Assembly (NCBI GenBank): GCA_032622095.1
Contig: CP136069.1
Coordinates: 8,882,036-8,946,035, forward strand
Length of the DNA: 64,000 nucleotides
Direction: 5' to 3'
DNA from: Siphonodentalium dalli
Lineage: Eukaryota; Mollusca; Scaphopoda; Gadilida; Siphonodentaliidae
The position numbers and the translations under genes are program-made. This document shows, piece by piece, positions 48,498 through 59,230 of the stretch (position 1 is the first letter of the stretch; every line of letters begins with the position of its first letter). A model generated the notes under the pieces. The model was not told where the DNA came from, made no database searches, and was given only the letters and a program-made list of their open reading frames with translations.

Positions 48498-49471
48498 GGG
48501 TGCATTTACATTGCTATAGAAATGTACACAGATCTACACGCAGACAGTGTAAACGGGTTGATATAGAAATGCACACAGAAAGAAAACGGTATTAGTTCGT
48601 GTGACCAAAAATCGTGACCGCTACACGTCACGGTCAACGCCCATATATTGCGACAGGCAAATCAGTTTTGATTAATTGTTACTCGGGCTTGGCGAATGTT
48701 TTCGTTGTCATTTCAACCCGTGTATTTCGAATATTGAACACGGATAGGGACGTGGCAACTTGTGCAACGGTTGGATATTTCATACCTGACACAACATTAG
48801 TTGTAATTTCCAAACCAACAATAGATTAAAAATGATCTTGCAGTTTGATTTTCAAACATTTTATTTGGGGGGAGGGTATGGTTTTCGGACCAATATTTGC
48901 ATAATTTCCTACTTTTTATCAAAATTTTGGACTGGAATGGCCATCAGCTGGAAATGTTTCCAACCTTATCATAGGGGCGGGTGTAATGTTGGAAATGTCC
49001 AACACTTGGAAAGATTGTGTCCTGGTCCCTCCCCGTGGCCAGTCATCATCATCATATTTATTGTCTAACAGCTATATATAAAAACTGCATGTAATTTAAG
49101 AAAACATTATTGTCCTACATTGGTTAACATTGTCATTGGAATTGTCATCAGTTGAAAATTTTACTACATTTGGTCAAATAAAGGGTGTTGTAGGGTAACT
49201 GCATGATTTTCATTCTTTCTTCGAACCATTATCAAGTGGTATAAGGATACACTTTAAATACATGCGGCACATACCAAATCGCTGTTATCTGCTGATAGTT
49301 GATACATTTTCATGTCTGGCCTAAACTGACACGACTCGCGGTGAATTGTCAATTACCAGAGTACAGATCAGAGCGCGTTCACTATTGGTAATCATGTTGT
49401 GATCACAGTAATGCGCGACACGTGACTTTATACAGATCTATATACATTTCTATAGCAATGTAAATGCACCC
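48498..49471. mobile_element. Harbinger-like non-autonomous element
   Basis: The ends GGGTGCATTTACATTGCTAT and the inverse are long and nearly perfect (about 40 bp, through the AGATCT words). TAA is duplicated on both sides (48495-48497 and 49472-49474). A 3-bp TWA target duplication with GGG ends fits PIF/Harbinger. The 974-bp interior holds a family Y repeat (48735-49060) and no transposase. Confidence 0.8.
48735..49060 (+). repeat. Dispersed repeat family Y, copy 4
   Basis: Lies inside the Harbinger-like element and matches the reverse complement of 32470-32800 and the direct sequence at 34790 and 35560. No coding sequence. Confidence 0.6.
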
Positions 49472-49654
49472 TAAGCCATGGATGAGTGCAAAATACACTT
49501 GTGTTGCATACTAGTATAATCTGTTCAATATAAAATGAGAATTAGGAGATGGTCCCATAAATGGCCAGATTTAGTGTAAACAGTACCCCTATAGATTTGA
49601 AGATTGCTGTACTGGTAAATGTTGATTGACCAAAGCGAGTTGATAACTGAACAC

Positions 49655-52099
49655 TCATAAAATTGTTGGGGCTTGGCTGAATATATTCATCAAATACATT
49701 TTGCCATTAAATTTGTGAGCAGAAAGTACCCACCTATTCTTCAAATCCAAATGTTTGACTAAATCAGATTCACCTGATGACACACAGTAAGACATCAAAT
49801 GAGGAACAAATTGTTCAATCAACAAATCTTGAACAATAAAATATTTGGTATCGTTTGATACAATAATTGTTTTGATCAGCGCAAAATCAGACATTCCAAA
49901 TTCATCACAACCTTTAACAATAACACATCCAGCACGATATTCAATCCCATGAATATTTACTTTATTTGTTGAATACACTACTTCCTGTGATGCAAGTTCA
50001 GGAAATCGAACCAATGCAGGTATTATCTCTGGAAAAACATTTTCCATAATAATTTCATCTCCTTCTCCCACAACATCTCCAGTGTAAAGGAAATTTGCGT
50101 TTTTTGACCCATTCGGTCCAAGTTGGGCATGGCACATCATAAGTTGGTGTTTTGTGGCCAACGATTTTGGTAAATTTTTGAAGCATTTCCACTTGAATCC
50201 TTTGAAGAAAGCATGCTTTCCTTCGAAGCGCATACACCAATGATGTCGGAGTGGTCCAAATTTCAACATCTGCATAGGCAGGTGCAGAAGATAGTGCATT
50301 TTTGGTGTAACTGAAGCATGAGGATATTCATGTTGGAATTGTACATGATGAGATGCTATAAGTTGTTCCAGGTAGCCCACTGTCGACAACGTTACTTCGG
50401 GTGCTAACACAATGAAAGTTAGTTGTATCAGTTGGAGAAATAAATTCCACTTTGTGTAGCCCTCTGGTATCTTTTTCCCCAGTATGAAAGGTAATATTTT
50501 GCACAGAGTCATTACTGCACCCGATGTTTGTTTAATCTTGGTTTCTGACAGCAAACTTTGTTTTTCAATGCGGCATGGTCTGTCAACTTCAAGATATGAG
50601 TAGCTGAAGGCTGATAGTTGTGAATTGAACCAGTCCATAGTGAAAAACTTTTCATCAATGACACAACAGTACAGCATTAATTTCAGTTCATATGGAATAA
50701 CACCTTCCAACAAAAGATGCATAGGGTCTTGAAGAATGCATTGACATACGTCGAACATGGGAATGTCATTCAGAAAACTCTTGTTATTGATCCCCCAATG
50801 CTTACTCCAATATATCCGAGTTTTTTTTGACAAGGACGCCAATTGATCACACCGTTGCTTATGTTCATCGATTGTCCTCATTATACATTGTTTTTCTATT
50901 GCCACTGGTTTCATTAGTTGTTTTGTAATATCACAATTTCTACACGGCCGATTTGCAAACCCAACTCCTTCTTTGAATCCACCAAGCCAGTGGGCTGCCG
51001 GTGTGTCAGCACAAATAGCCAGTAGAGAACCCTTTATTATCTCATTATTATTGTTTACACAGATATTTATGCCTTCCGTTGACAAAACTTTAACAGTATC
51101 AACAAAATCTTTCAGTAGAATTCCAGTTCCATATTTTCGAACATCCTTTGTCTTACTCACCGCAAGAAGTTGAATGCTCGTTAACTTAGATCGGTATTTT
51201 GGAGGAATATTCACAAGCGTGAAGTAAAATACAGTTATTTTGTGTCTTTTTACATTAGTTCCAATTGGATTCACAATCTCAATGTCATCTGTATACAAAA
51301 GAATCTGCAGAGCCTTAATGTCCTTTCCAAATAAATTGTGCTGAGAAATATAACTGCCATCACAGAAGTCACTCATTGTGTTAACGTTAGTGTGAGATGA
51401 TCCTATAGAGAGCCAAACCTCCGGTAGTGAGAGAAAATTTTCCAGATTTTTCCGGAAAGGAACAACATATCCATAATTAAGTTTCTGAATTATTTTCCCA
51501 TTGACACGATGCATATGATGACCAAGAATAATTTCCTCAGGTTCGAGATAGCCAAAATGTTCCTTATAAAATTTGAGACGCTTATATTGAGTTTCCAAAC
51601 CTTCGAAGCAGTCATCAGTTCTAACATCCATTATGGTGTGACTGTCATTAATACCACGTTGCTCAAGTTCAGATGTGATCCGCTGTTTGAAAGCACTGAT
51701 ATGATGAGACATGAGCTCTGGTGTGGTTGAAATGACACTTTGTAGTGCTTCCTGTGAAAGTTTGTGTTTTGTTTCCAAAGATAACAGATAGGCAGCACTG
51801 TATGAAATTAAACAGTTTGGTTGAAGCAAGTTATTTGGCATATGCATGTCACTAGGAAGATTGTCATTATATTCTTCTGCCTCGTCGAACATAACTGAAT
51901 CACTTGTGCTTGTCAGAGAATCAATCACAGAAGAGTGCCTTCGTTTCATATGCATTTTAAAAGCTGGCCAACTTTTCGTAGTGTAAGCACACGATTCAAC
52001 TGTACAATTAACAATGAACATCTTATCAAATTTATGAAAGCGAACAACATGATAAAAAAATTGTCTATAACAACACATAGTGCATTTGAAGACATTCAT
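49655..52099 (-). CDS. CMC/CACTA-type transposase with N-terminal zinc fingers
   Basis: A single exon of 814 codons, uninterrupted, from ATG (MNVFKCTMCC) to TGA. The open frame extends 23 codons further upstream but has no ATG there, so 52099 is the likely start. Two zinc fingers come first: C6-C9-H17-H22 and C32-C37-H50-H55. The core resembles TNP2/Plavaka transposases. It has LLYTDDIEIVNPIG (residues 267-280), followed by FYFTLVNIPPKYRS; ICADTPAAHWLGGF with PCRNC (362-389); DPMHLLLEGVIPYE (458-471); and TPKMHYLLHLP then FGPLRHHWCMRFEGKH (598-629). These acidic and DxxH/CxxC positions are the probable catalytic and structural residues, though I cannot fix which Glu completes the triad. It would excise and insert the element in the nucleus. 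A likely 5' non-coding exon ends at CACAACAAG, with donor GTAACA at 53029-53030. An intact frame amid many nested insertions suggests recent activity or host use. Confidence 0.85.
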   Translation of the reverse strand: MNVFKCTMCCYRQFFYHVVRFHKFDKMFIVNCTVESCAYTTKSWPAFKMHMKRRHSSVIDSLTSTSDSVMFDEAEEYNDNLPSDMHMPNNLLQPNCLISYSAAYLLSLETKHKLSQEALQSVISTTPELMSHHISAFKQRITSELEQRGINDSHTIMDVRTDDCFEGLETQYKRLKFYKEHFGYLEPEEIILGHHMHRVNGKIIQKLNYGYVVPFRKNLENFLSLPEVWLSIGSSHTNVNTMSDFCDGSYISQHNLFGKDIKALQILLYTDDIEIVNPIGTNVKRHKITVFYFTLVNIPPKYRSKLTSIQLLAVSKTKDVRKYGTGILLKDFVDTVKVLSTEGINICVNNNNEIIKGSLLAICADTPAAHWLGGFKEGVGFANRPCRNCDITKQLMKPVAIEKQCIMRTIDEHKQRCDQLASLSKKTRIYWSKHWGINNKSFLNDIPMFDVCQCILQDPMHLLLEGVIPYELKLMLYCCVIDEKFFTMDWFNSQLSAFSYSYLEVDRPCRIEKQSLLSETKIKQTSGAVMTLCKILPFILGKKIPEGYTKWNLFLQLIQLTFIVLAPEVTLSTVGYLEQLIASHHVQFQHEYPHASVTPKMHYLLHLPMQMLKFGPLRHHWCMRFEGKHAFFKGFKWKCFKNLPKSLATKHQLMMCHAQLGPNGSKNANFLYTGDVVGEGDEIIMENVFPEIIPALVRFPELASQEVVYSTNKVNIHGIEYRAGCVIVKGCDEFGMSDFALIKTIIVSNDTKYFIVQDLLIEQFVPHLMSYCVSSGESDLVKHLDLKNRWVLSAHKFNGKMYLMNIFSQAPTIL

Positions 52100-53599
52100 T
52101 TTGAGAATTCTAATTGATCTATTGTTGAACTTGAAATTATTGATAAGATTCAATGAGATTTCACTCAATGTTTAATTATTTCTTTAAAAATTCACAAAAT
52201 ATAAAAGATTACTACCATCTATTTCATGTAAAACTAGGGACAGCACAATATTTTGTCTTGAATCTAAGTTGATGCAATGATGGTTTGAAATTAAAATTTA
52301 ATGTGGTTCAAATCAAAGCCCAAAATTATATATTTATAATATAATTATATACCACACATTACCATAATATTTCTACAGAATTTTAGTTTACATGTAATTG
52401 TTCAGTGTTGTTATGTCAGTGTTGATGTTCAGTTATAGTCAATATGAATTTTCAAAAATATAGATAAAAAACTTGAAAAAGTAACAGAATAAACATGCCA
52501 TACATGTACTATGATTATACTAGTAGCCTACTAATATATCGGTAAAACATTTAAGTACATGTGCAATAGTATTATTAGTGCATGTACATGTAACAATCAT
52601 GTACCGTGGCCTACATGTACGGTACATGTAAATATTAGTCTCAAGACTAAACTTAAACATTAAAATTTAAATACAAGTTAAAAATCATATGTATACAATC
52701 TTTATACTCTTAGTAGATTTATTTGCATAATATAAATCAAGCTGTGAAAATTAGGTAAATTCTCTAAATTAGTCCTTACATGTACTGTATGATATGAATT
52801 TCTAAGTTAATACTAAAATTGTGATATGAATCTGTCACTTCACCGACCAATCTCACTCTCAGTCGCAGAGCAGTAATGGCCGTCAGTCACTTTCACTTTC
52901 AGTTTGACTGAGTGACTTGAACTTACTTGACTTGTTTTCGATAGGTTTTAAAAGTAAATCAACCGCAGTTGCAAATAAAATGTACTTACGAAATTCAGAA
53001 AGTGTCCAAGAATTGGAATATTACTGTTACCTTGTTGTGGAAATGAACAAACCGACACAAACTCTGATCAACGACTGAATGCCGACATCATTCTTGAACT
53101 TCATCTTTGAATAACGTGATGCCAACACGCGCATGCGCCGCGGAATCAAAATCTGTGGATCGGTGCTATGAAATCGCGGAATCAAATTACCTAAACGCCA
53201 ATATATATGTCAATGGGTCTGACTGGTTAAACGCATCGTTTGTTTTGGTGTCGTATAACAATTAAAGAAGAATATGGCCGAACAAGGCAATCGTTGTTAT
53301 CGACATACAATAATGCTGTCACATGCAGGGATTCTAGGGGCTCCTATGTCCGTCATGTCCCGCAGGCTATTTTATCGCATATGAAGCGGGTGGGGTAATA
53401 AAATGAATAAACATTCGCCGTAATCAACACCCAGATCCTGGTGGGGGTTTTCCCCCGATTTTCTGCAATAAAAACATTTATGTGTACACAATCAGCAGGT
53501 TTAATTTATGTCTAGACTAAGCATTGAGAATTTCTACAATCCATGTAGCCAATACATTAGATTTGTTTTATACACTGTATGGAAAATGACCTATGCCTT
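52100..53599 (-). promoter_or_regulatory. 5' region of the CACTA-like element
   Basis: Non-coding on both strands. It includes an exon-donor-like CACAACAAG/GTAACAG on the minus strand (53031/53030) that could join either to the transposase exon or to the acceptor before the CIDE-N exon. A GC-richer stretch with GCATGCGCCGCGG (53131-53146) may lie near the promoter. No TATA box is convincing. Confidence 0.35.
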
Positions 53600-53752
53600 T
53601 GCAACAAGTTAAACACTTTGTTGCTATACACCTATACATAAACACATTGGTATAATACATCAAAATATGAAACGTGCCGTTTAGATTCCAAACATTTAAT
53701 AAACAGCTAAATGCCTATTAAACACATATAACGTCAATTACTATTTACAGTG
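53600..53752. promoter_or_regulatory. Right subterminal region and end of the CACTA-like element
   Basis: Several TAAACAC/GTTTAG words occur (53619, 53639, 53681, 53700, 53719), mirroring the left subterminal region. They are followed by the terminal CTATTTACAGTG. The next base starts the TG run of a Helitron. Confidence 0.6.
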
Positions 53753-55490
53753 TGTGTGTGTGTATCTGTGTATCTGTGTGTGGTATAACTCGGTCACGCT
53801 TTTGGCGCGTTTATAACTTTTAATCATTCGTCCAATGTGGCCCAAATTTGTACCACTGCCTACAGTCTGTCATAAAAGGTGACTCACCAAATTTCACGCC
53901 GATTGGTCCGAGCAAACCTGAGATCTAACATGGTCCCCAAATGCAGTATCTGCACTCAAGTATACACTATTTCTTATGACGTTTGTCCAAATGACGTCAT
54001 TGACGTCGAACGCAAACCAACACTTGCTTTGATATTGTAGGCGAAACTTCCATGCGCTCAACCAAAGCTTTGTTGGAAATAAGCGCTAACTTAATGTGTC
54101 AGTTCAGGTAAATTGTGAATTTAGATAACGAATGTTGATTTTGTGCATGTATAGTGGAAGTGCATGTATAGTGGGGTGTAGTCAAGACTCGAACGTTCTA
54201 CCGTCGTTGGGACAGGCGGATGTAGTGGGGTGCAGAGTCAAGACTCGAACGTTCGTCGTTGGGCATGGGTACTAATTATAATATGGTATTTTGATTCTAT
54301 TTTAATTTGCCAGTTGGGTTTGAACATAAGTAAATAATGCTGTATTTGATACGAAAGTTGTGCCTTGAGTGTGGTATCGAAGGAGTACCAGCATACACGG
54401 AAGATGGCGAATGGACAGTCTGACCTCCCGCCAGTGGGTACCGTGAACTCAGTAAATTCGCCAAACTCAGTTAGAAAAATCACATTCTCGGGACAGGCCT
54501 AGGAATAGGGCCTACAGTGTAAGCAATACTGCCGACGCTAATTAATGTTCTTTTAATCTTTCGATTGAGTGCAAATCTGATAAAAGAATAAATGTTTAAA
54601 AGATCACAATGTGCGCGAAGCGCACGCAGTTTAAATTCATATAATGTGCGCGAAGCTCACTAAGGGGCTGCCGACCCCTCCCCCGCTAAATAAAGGTTCC
54701 GAATAGAGCCTGTTTCAGTTAGTAGGCCCTATAGATAAAGTAGAATATCTTGATTGTTGCGTTCCATATGTGCATGCATATACGTGGGTTGGGGAGATGA
54801 TGATGGGGGCAAAAATACAGTTTTATTGAAATAAAGTTTTCATACAAATGGGCCGCGCAATGCATGGCGTGTGATCATTTTAAAATGTGCTGCAAGCTCC
54901 CTATATGTGCGCGAAGCTCACGCAGTTCAAGATCATATATAATGTGCGTGATGCGCAGAAAGGGGCTGAAGACCCCTCCCCGCTGAATAAAGTCTCCCGA
55001 ATTGAGCCTGTTTCAGTATAGATAAAGTACAATATTTTGATTGTTGCGTTCCATATGTGCATGCATATACATGGGTTGGGGAATTGGGGGTGGGGGTAAA
55101 AAATACAATTTTATTGAAAAGTGTTCATACAAATGGACCGCACAGTGCAGGCGTGTGATAATTAGGCGGCATGCGGAATACAGGTTCCAAAGTGGGTCCG
55201 TTCAAAATGTGCAACAAGCTCCCAAATGAAGGCTCCTGAATTGAGTATGTTTCAGTTGGTGAATAGTAGTATTTAAATAATATACTGATTTTGTTTCGTT
55301 CAATATGTGCATGCGCATATGTAGACTGGGTGTGTAGAAATACAGTTTTAGTGAAATAAAGTGTTCCAACGCGCATCCAGTAACAAAAAAAGAGAAGCAT
55401 GACAATGCCATGTGTCCATGAAAGCGGACACTATAGAAAATGACAAAGAACATTTATATACCCGTCATTTTGTGACGGGCAACCCCCTAG
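53753..55490 (+). mobile_element. Helitron-like element copy B, 5' tip missing
   Basis: Begins within the TG run, then ATAACTCGGTCACGCTTTTG. It ends with the hairpin CCCGTCATTTTGTGACGGG (55461-55479) followed by CAACCCCCTAG, the Helitron 3' signature of a hairpin about 10 bp before CTAG. The interior has GCGCGAAGCGCAC-type words and repeated segments with TTGCGTTCCATATGTGCATG. Short open stretches in its minus strand recur in copy C but look like by-products of the repeat. It has no Rep/helicase and is non-autonomous. Confidence 0.75.
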
Positions 55491-56606
55491 TCTATATATA
55501 TAAAACCCGTCGTCTGTGTGTGTGTGTGTGTATCTGTGTGTGTGTGTATAACTCGGTCACGCTTTTGGCGCGTTTATAACTTTTCAACCATGCGTCCAAT
55601 GTGGCCCAAATTTGTACCACGGCCTATAGTGTATCAGAAAAAAAGGAGACTCACCAAATTTCTCGCCGATTGGTCAAGGTGTCAAGACTCGAACGTTCGT
55701 CGTTGGGAATGGGTGCTAATATGGTATTTTAATTTGCCAGTTGGGTTTGAACATAAGTAAAGAATGCTGTTTTTGATACGAAAGTTGTGCATTGAGTGTG
55801 GAATCGAAGGAGTGCCGGTATACACGGAAGATGGCGAATGGACACAGTCTGACCTCCCGCCAGTGGGTACCGTGAACTCAGTAAATTCGCCGGAACTCAG
55901 TTGGAAAAAGCACATTCCCGGGACAGGCCTAATAATAGGGCATACAGTGTAAACAATACTGCCGACGCTAATTAATGCTCTTTTAATCTTTCGGTTGAGT
56001 GCCTATCTGATACAAGAATAAATGTTTAAAATATCACAATGCGCGAAGCGCACGCAGTTTAAATATATGCATGTTGAATACAGGGTCCGTTTAAAATGTT
56101 CTGCAAGTTCCCTATATGTGCGCGAAGCTCACGCAGTTTAAGATCATATAATGTGCGCGAAGTGCAGAAAGGGGCTGTAGACACCACCCCCTCTAAATAA
56201 AGATTCCGAATTGAGCCTGTTTCAGTTAGTATAGATAAAGTAAAATATTTTGATTGTTGCGTTCCATATGTGCATGCATATACATGGGTTGGGGAGATGG
56301 GGTGGGGGTAAAAATACAGTTTTATTGAAATAAAGTATTCATACAAACGGGCCGCGCAGTGCAGGCGTGTGATCATTAGGCGGCATGCTGAATACAGGTT
56401 CCAAAGTGGGTCCGTTCAAAATGTGCAGCAAGCTCCCGAATGTAGGCTCCTGAATTGACTATGTTTCAGTTGGTGTATAGTATTTAAATAATATACTGAT
56501 TTTGTTTCGTTCAATATGTGCAAGCGCATAATGTGGACTGGGTGTGTAGAAATACAGTTTTAGTGAAATAAAGTGTTCCAACGCGCATTCAGTAACAAAA
56601 CGGAGA
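55491..56606 (+). mobile_element. Helitron-like element copy C, 3' part lost
   Basis: Starts TCTATATATATAAAACCCGT directly after the CTAG of copy B, so the two stand head to tail with no DNA between them. It is collinear with copy B to CAGTAACAAAA near 56600 and then gives way to a different element. Confidence 0.75.
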
Positions 56607-57349
56607 ATTGATTTAGGTACCCCATGGAACCTAAAGCCGCGAAGCCTTTAGAGCCTTTTTAGCGTTATAGAACCACATGAGTTGGTACTCCACAGAGTGC
56701 CAATCGTTGGCTCCATGCTGATTGGGTGAGACCGTGGGTGTGTCAATATCGAGTGCCGTGTGCAAACGATTAAATTAAAGTGAAAAATGGCCGCCCGTCG
56801 ACTCGCGGTCGTAGATCTGTAGGATTATTTCATTTAGCACTATGCAAGGGAGACTTTGTGGTTTTGTACTTAATTGGATGTTTAAACGCGGCAGCATAAT
56901 TTGGAATGTCACATTGTTAAATTTGCCGGTATCAGGGCTGTTTTGTTCTCTGGAGTATCAAATTGCTGGATCTATGCGTAGTACCTAAATACTTCAGAGT
57001 ACCTGTCTTGATATTTTGGTACTTCAGATAATATATAGGGTGTATCATGAAAGCATCTATTTCTTGGCACCTCATATCGTGAGCGTCATGGCTTGGGTGA
57101 CATAAATGCGGGGTGGGTATTATATGCACAATGCCCGGGTAGAACTTAAATAATTATTAGGTAATCCAGAGTACCAACAATTTGGTACTCTAGAGTACCA
57201 AGAAGTTGGTACTCCAGAGTACCAAACATTTTGGTACTCTAGAGTACCTAAACTTTTGGTACTCCAGAGTACCAAAAAGTTGGTACTCCCCCTGGGACAA
57301 AGCTTAGTACCTACGTAGGTACTCTGAAGAACCTATATTTTTAAGAGTG
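56607..57349. mobile_element. CACTA-like remnant rich in TTGGTACTC/GAGTACC words
   Basis: The right end, CCTATATTTTTAAGAGTG, is the inverse of CACTCTTAAAAATATAGG, a common terminus of animal EnSpm-type elements. Just inside are at least eight alternating GAGTACCAA and TTGGTACTC words (57170-57290). The left side has the similar GATTTAGGTACCCCATGG (56608) but no CACT end, so it is truncated. No coding sequence. Confidence 0.55.
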
Positions 57350-57494
57350 TACGCATGCGTTACAAAGATTACCGTTATTTCGTTAAAGGTACCCTCCGAG
57401 TTTGGATATATTTACGAAATAACGAGGTCCTCACAACTACGGTATTGTTTGAATTTCTAAAGAAATGTACCCACAACGTATGTAATACAAACAA
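57350..57494. other. Short unassigned stretch between elements
   Basis: Contains TACGCATGCGT next to the CACTA-like end and no other recognised feature. Confidence 0.4.
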
Positions 57495-58665
57495 GGGTGT
57501 GTGTGTATCTGTGTATAACTCGGTCACGCTTTTGGCGCGCTTATAACGGTTCAACCATGCCCGCAATCTAGCTCAAACGGTCTATATTGTGTCGTAAAAG
57601 GTGACTCACAAAATTTGACGCCGATTGGTCAAAGCAAACCTGAGATCTAACATGGTCCTCAAATGCAGTATTTGCACCCAAGTAGACACTATTTCTTATG
57701 ACGTTTGTCGAAATGACGCCATGTGACGTCGTACACAAACCCACACTTGCGTTGCTATTGTATTGACGAAATTTCGATGCGCTCTACCAAAGAGTTGTTG
57801 AAAATGGGCGCTATAAATTAAATTGTCAGATCAGTTTGCCGTGGAAGGGTGTATAGTCGATACTAGAACGTTCTATACCGTCGTTGGAAATTGGTGCTAA
57901 ACGGTCTTATAATATGTCACTTCAGTGTGAATATAAGTAATGGATTGTGTCTTTGTTATGAAAGTTGTGCATTGTGTGTGTAATCGAAGGAGTACATATA
58001 CGGAAGACGACAAATTGATAAATAACGTTTTATATAATCTAAAAAATGGGCGCGAAGTGGGCAAATGGGCCGCAGTGCAAGGGCCTGTGACATTAAGCCT
58101 ATATACGGTGCTGAATAAAAGCTCCCAAGGGGAGCCTGTTTCAAAATATCATAATGTATGTGCGCAAAGCGCACAAAGGGGCTGCAGTCCATTCGGTTGC
58201 TGAATAAAGGCTCTGTTTCAGTTATACTGGACTATATATAATAGTAATACAGAACTATAAGTTGATTTTGTTGCATTCCATATGCGAATGCATATATGTG
58301 GGTGGTAGTATAGAAACTACAGTTTTTCTTTGAAAAAAGTGTTCCCGAGCCACAGGCTCATATATAGCGCAAAAAGGGGACCGTAGGCCTCCCCGCCGCT
58401 GAATAAACGCTCCCAAATGGAGTCTATACAGTAATAAAAATAACATGTTGATTTTGTTGCGTTCCAAATGTGCATGCATATATGTGGGGTAGGGTGGGGG
58501 TAACAAATACAGTTTTAGTTCAATAAAGTGTTCCCACGCGCCTCCGGTGAAAGAGAAGTATGACCAATCCATTGCTAATATAGAAATGATGTGTTCATGG
58601 CCGTGGAGACCAGAAAGTAACGAAGAACATTTATATACCCGTCATTTTGACGGGCAATCCCCTAG
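57495..58665 (+). mobile_element. Helitron-like element copy D, 5' tip missing
   Basis: Enters at the GT run, follows copies A-C through GACGCCGATTGGTCAAAGCA, and ends with the hairpin CCCGTCATTTTGACGGG then CAATCCCCTAG at 58665. Internal parts differ from B and C by deletions. Confidence 0.7.
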
Positions 58666-59230
58666 TCTTTATATAAAACCCGTCGTCTGTGTGTGTGTGT
58701 GTGTCTGTGTGTGTATAACTCGGTCACGCTTTTGGCGCCTTTATAACTTTTCAACCATGCGTCCGATGTGGACTAAATTTGTACCACGACCTATAATGTG
58801 TCGTAAAAGGTGACTCACCAAATTTCACGCCGATTGGTCAAAGCAAACCTGAGATCTAACATGGTCCCCAAATGCAGTATTTGCACTCAAGTAGACACTA
58901 TTTCTTATGACGTTTGTCGAAATGACGTCATTTGACGTCGTACGCAAACCCAAACTTGCGTTGCTATTGTATTGACGAAATTTCCATGCGCTCTACCAAA
59001 GCGTTGTTGAAAATGGGCGCTATAAATTAATTGTCAGATCAGGTTGAGTGTGAATATTATAAGTAATGCATGTTGCTTTTGTCGTGGAAGTGCATGTTGA
59101 GTCGAGACTAGAACGTTCTATACCATCGTTAGAAATGGGTGTTAAATGGTCTTATAATATGCCACTTCAGTGTGAATATAAGTAATGGGTTGTGTCTTTG
59201 TTATGAAAGTTGTGCATTGTATGGGGAATT
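58666..59230 (+). mobile_element. Helitron-like element copy E, 3' part missing
   Basis: Starts TCTTTATATAAAACCCGTCG immediately after the CTAG of copy D, the second precise head-to-tail junction in this region. Similarity stops after AAAGTTGTGCATTGTATG, so the 3' hairpin end is lost. Confidence 0.7.

Larger units (their letters stand above)
48024..49592. mobile_element. Foldback MITE, family A copy 2, split by later insertions
   Basis: The left arm (48024-48122: TTTAAAGGG, GGGACCATCTCATTTTATA, TCAATGAATTTA) and the right arm (49475-49592: GCCATGGATGAGTGCAAAAT, GGAGATGGTCCCATAAATGG, AGTACCCC) match copy 1 at 40163-40507. Between the arms sit a family X repeat and a Harbinger-like element. 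The three form a nested insertion stack. Confidence 0.75.
39188..53752 (-). mobile_element. CMC/CACTA-like DNA transposon, about 14.6 kb, two genes
   Basis: The left end reads CACTGTAAAAATAGG and the right end reads CTATTTACAGTG, inverted matches of the CACTG type used by animal EnSpm/CACTA elements. Both ends are followed by dense TGTTTA/TAAACA words, as in CACTA subterminal regions. On the minus strand lie an intact transposase gene (49655-52099) and downstream exons of a second gene (42389-44062). The genes read from the 53752 end inwards. No 3-bp target duplication is visible: ATA lies before the left end and TGT after the right. The flanks are parts of two different Helitron copies, so rearrangement after insertion is likely. 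Many smaller elements are nested inside. Confidence 0.65.

Noticed and set aside
52100-52168. Extra 23 N-terminal residues on the transposase
   Set aside because: The upstream extension starts at TTG. The first ATG in frame, followed directly by the zinc-finger cysteines, is at 52099.
39185-53755. A 3-bp target-site duplication for the CACTA-like element
   Set aside because: The bases outside the ends are ATA and TGT, which do not match.
54238-55915. Minus-strand ORFs sharing GEFTEFTVPTGGRSD in Helitron copies B and C
   Set aside because: They recur only because the Helitron DNA is repeated. They are short and differ in frame quality between copies, with no known domain.
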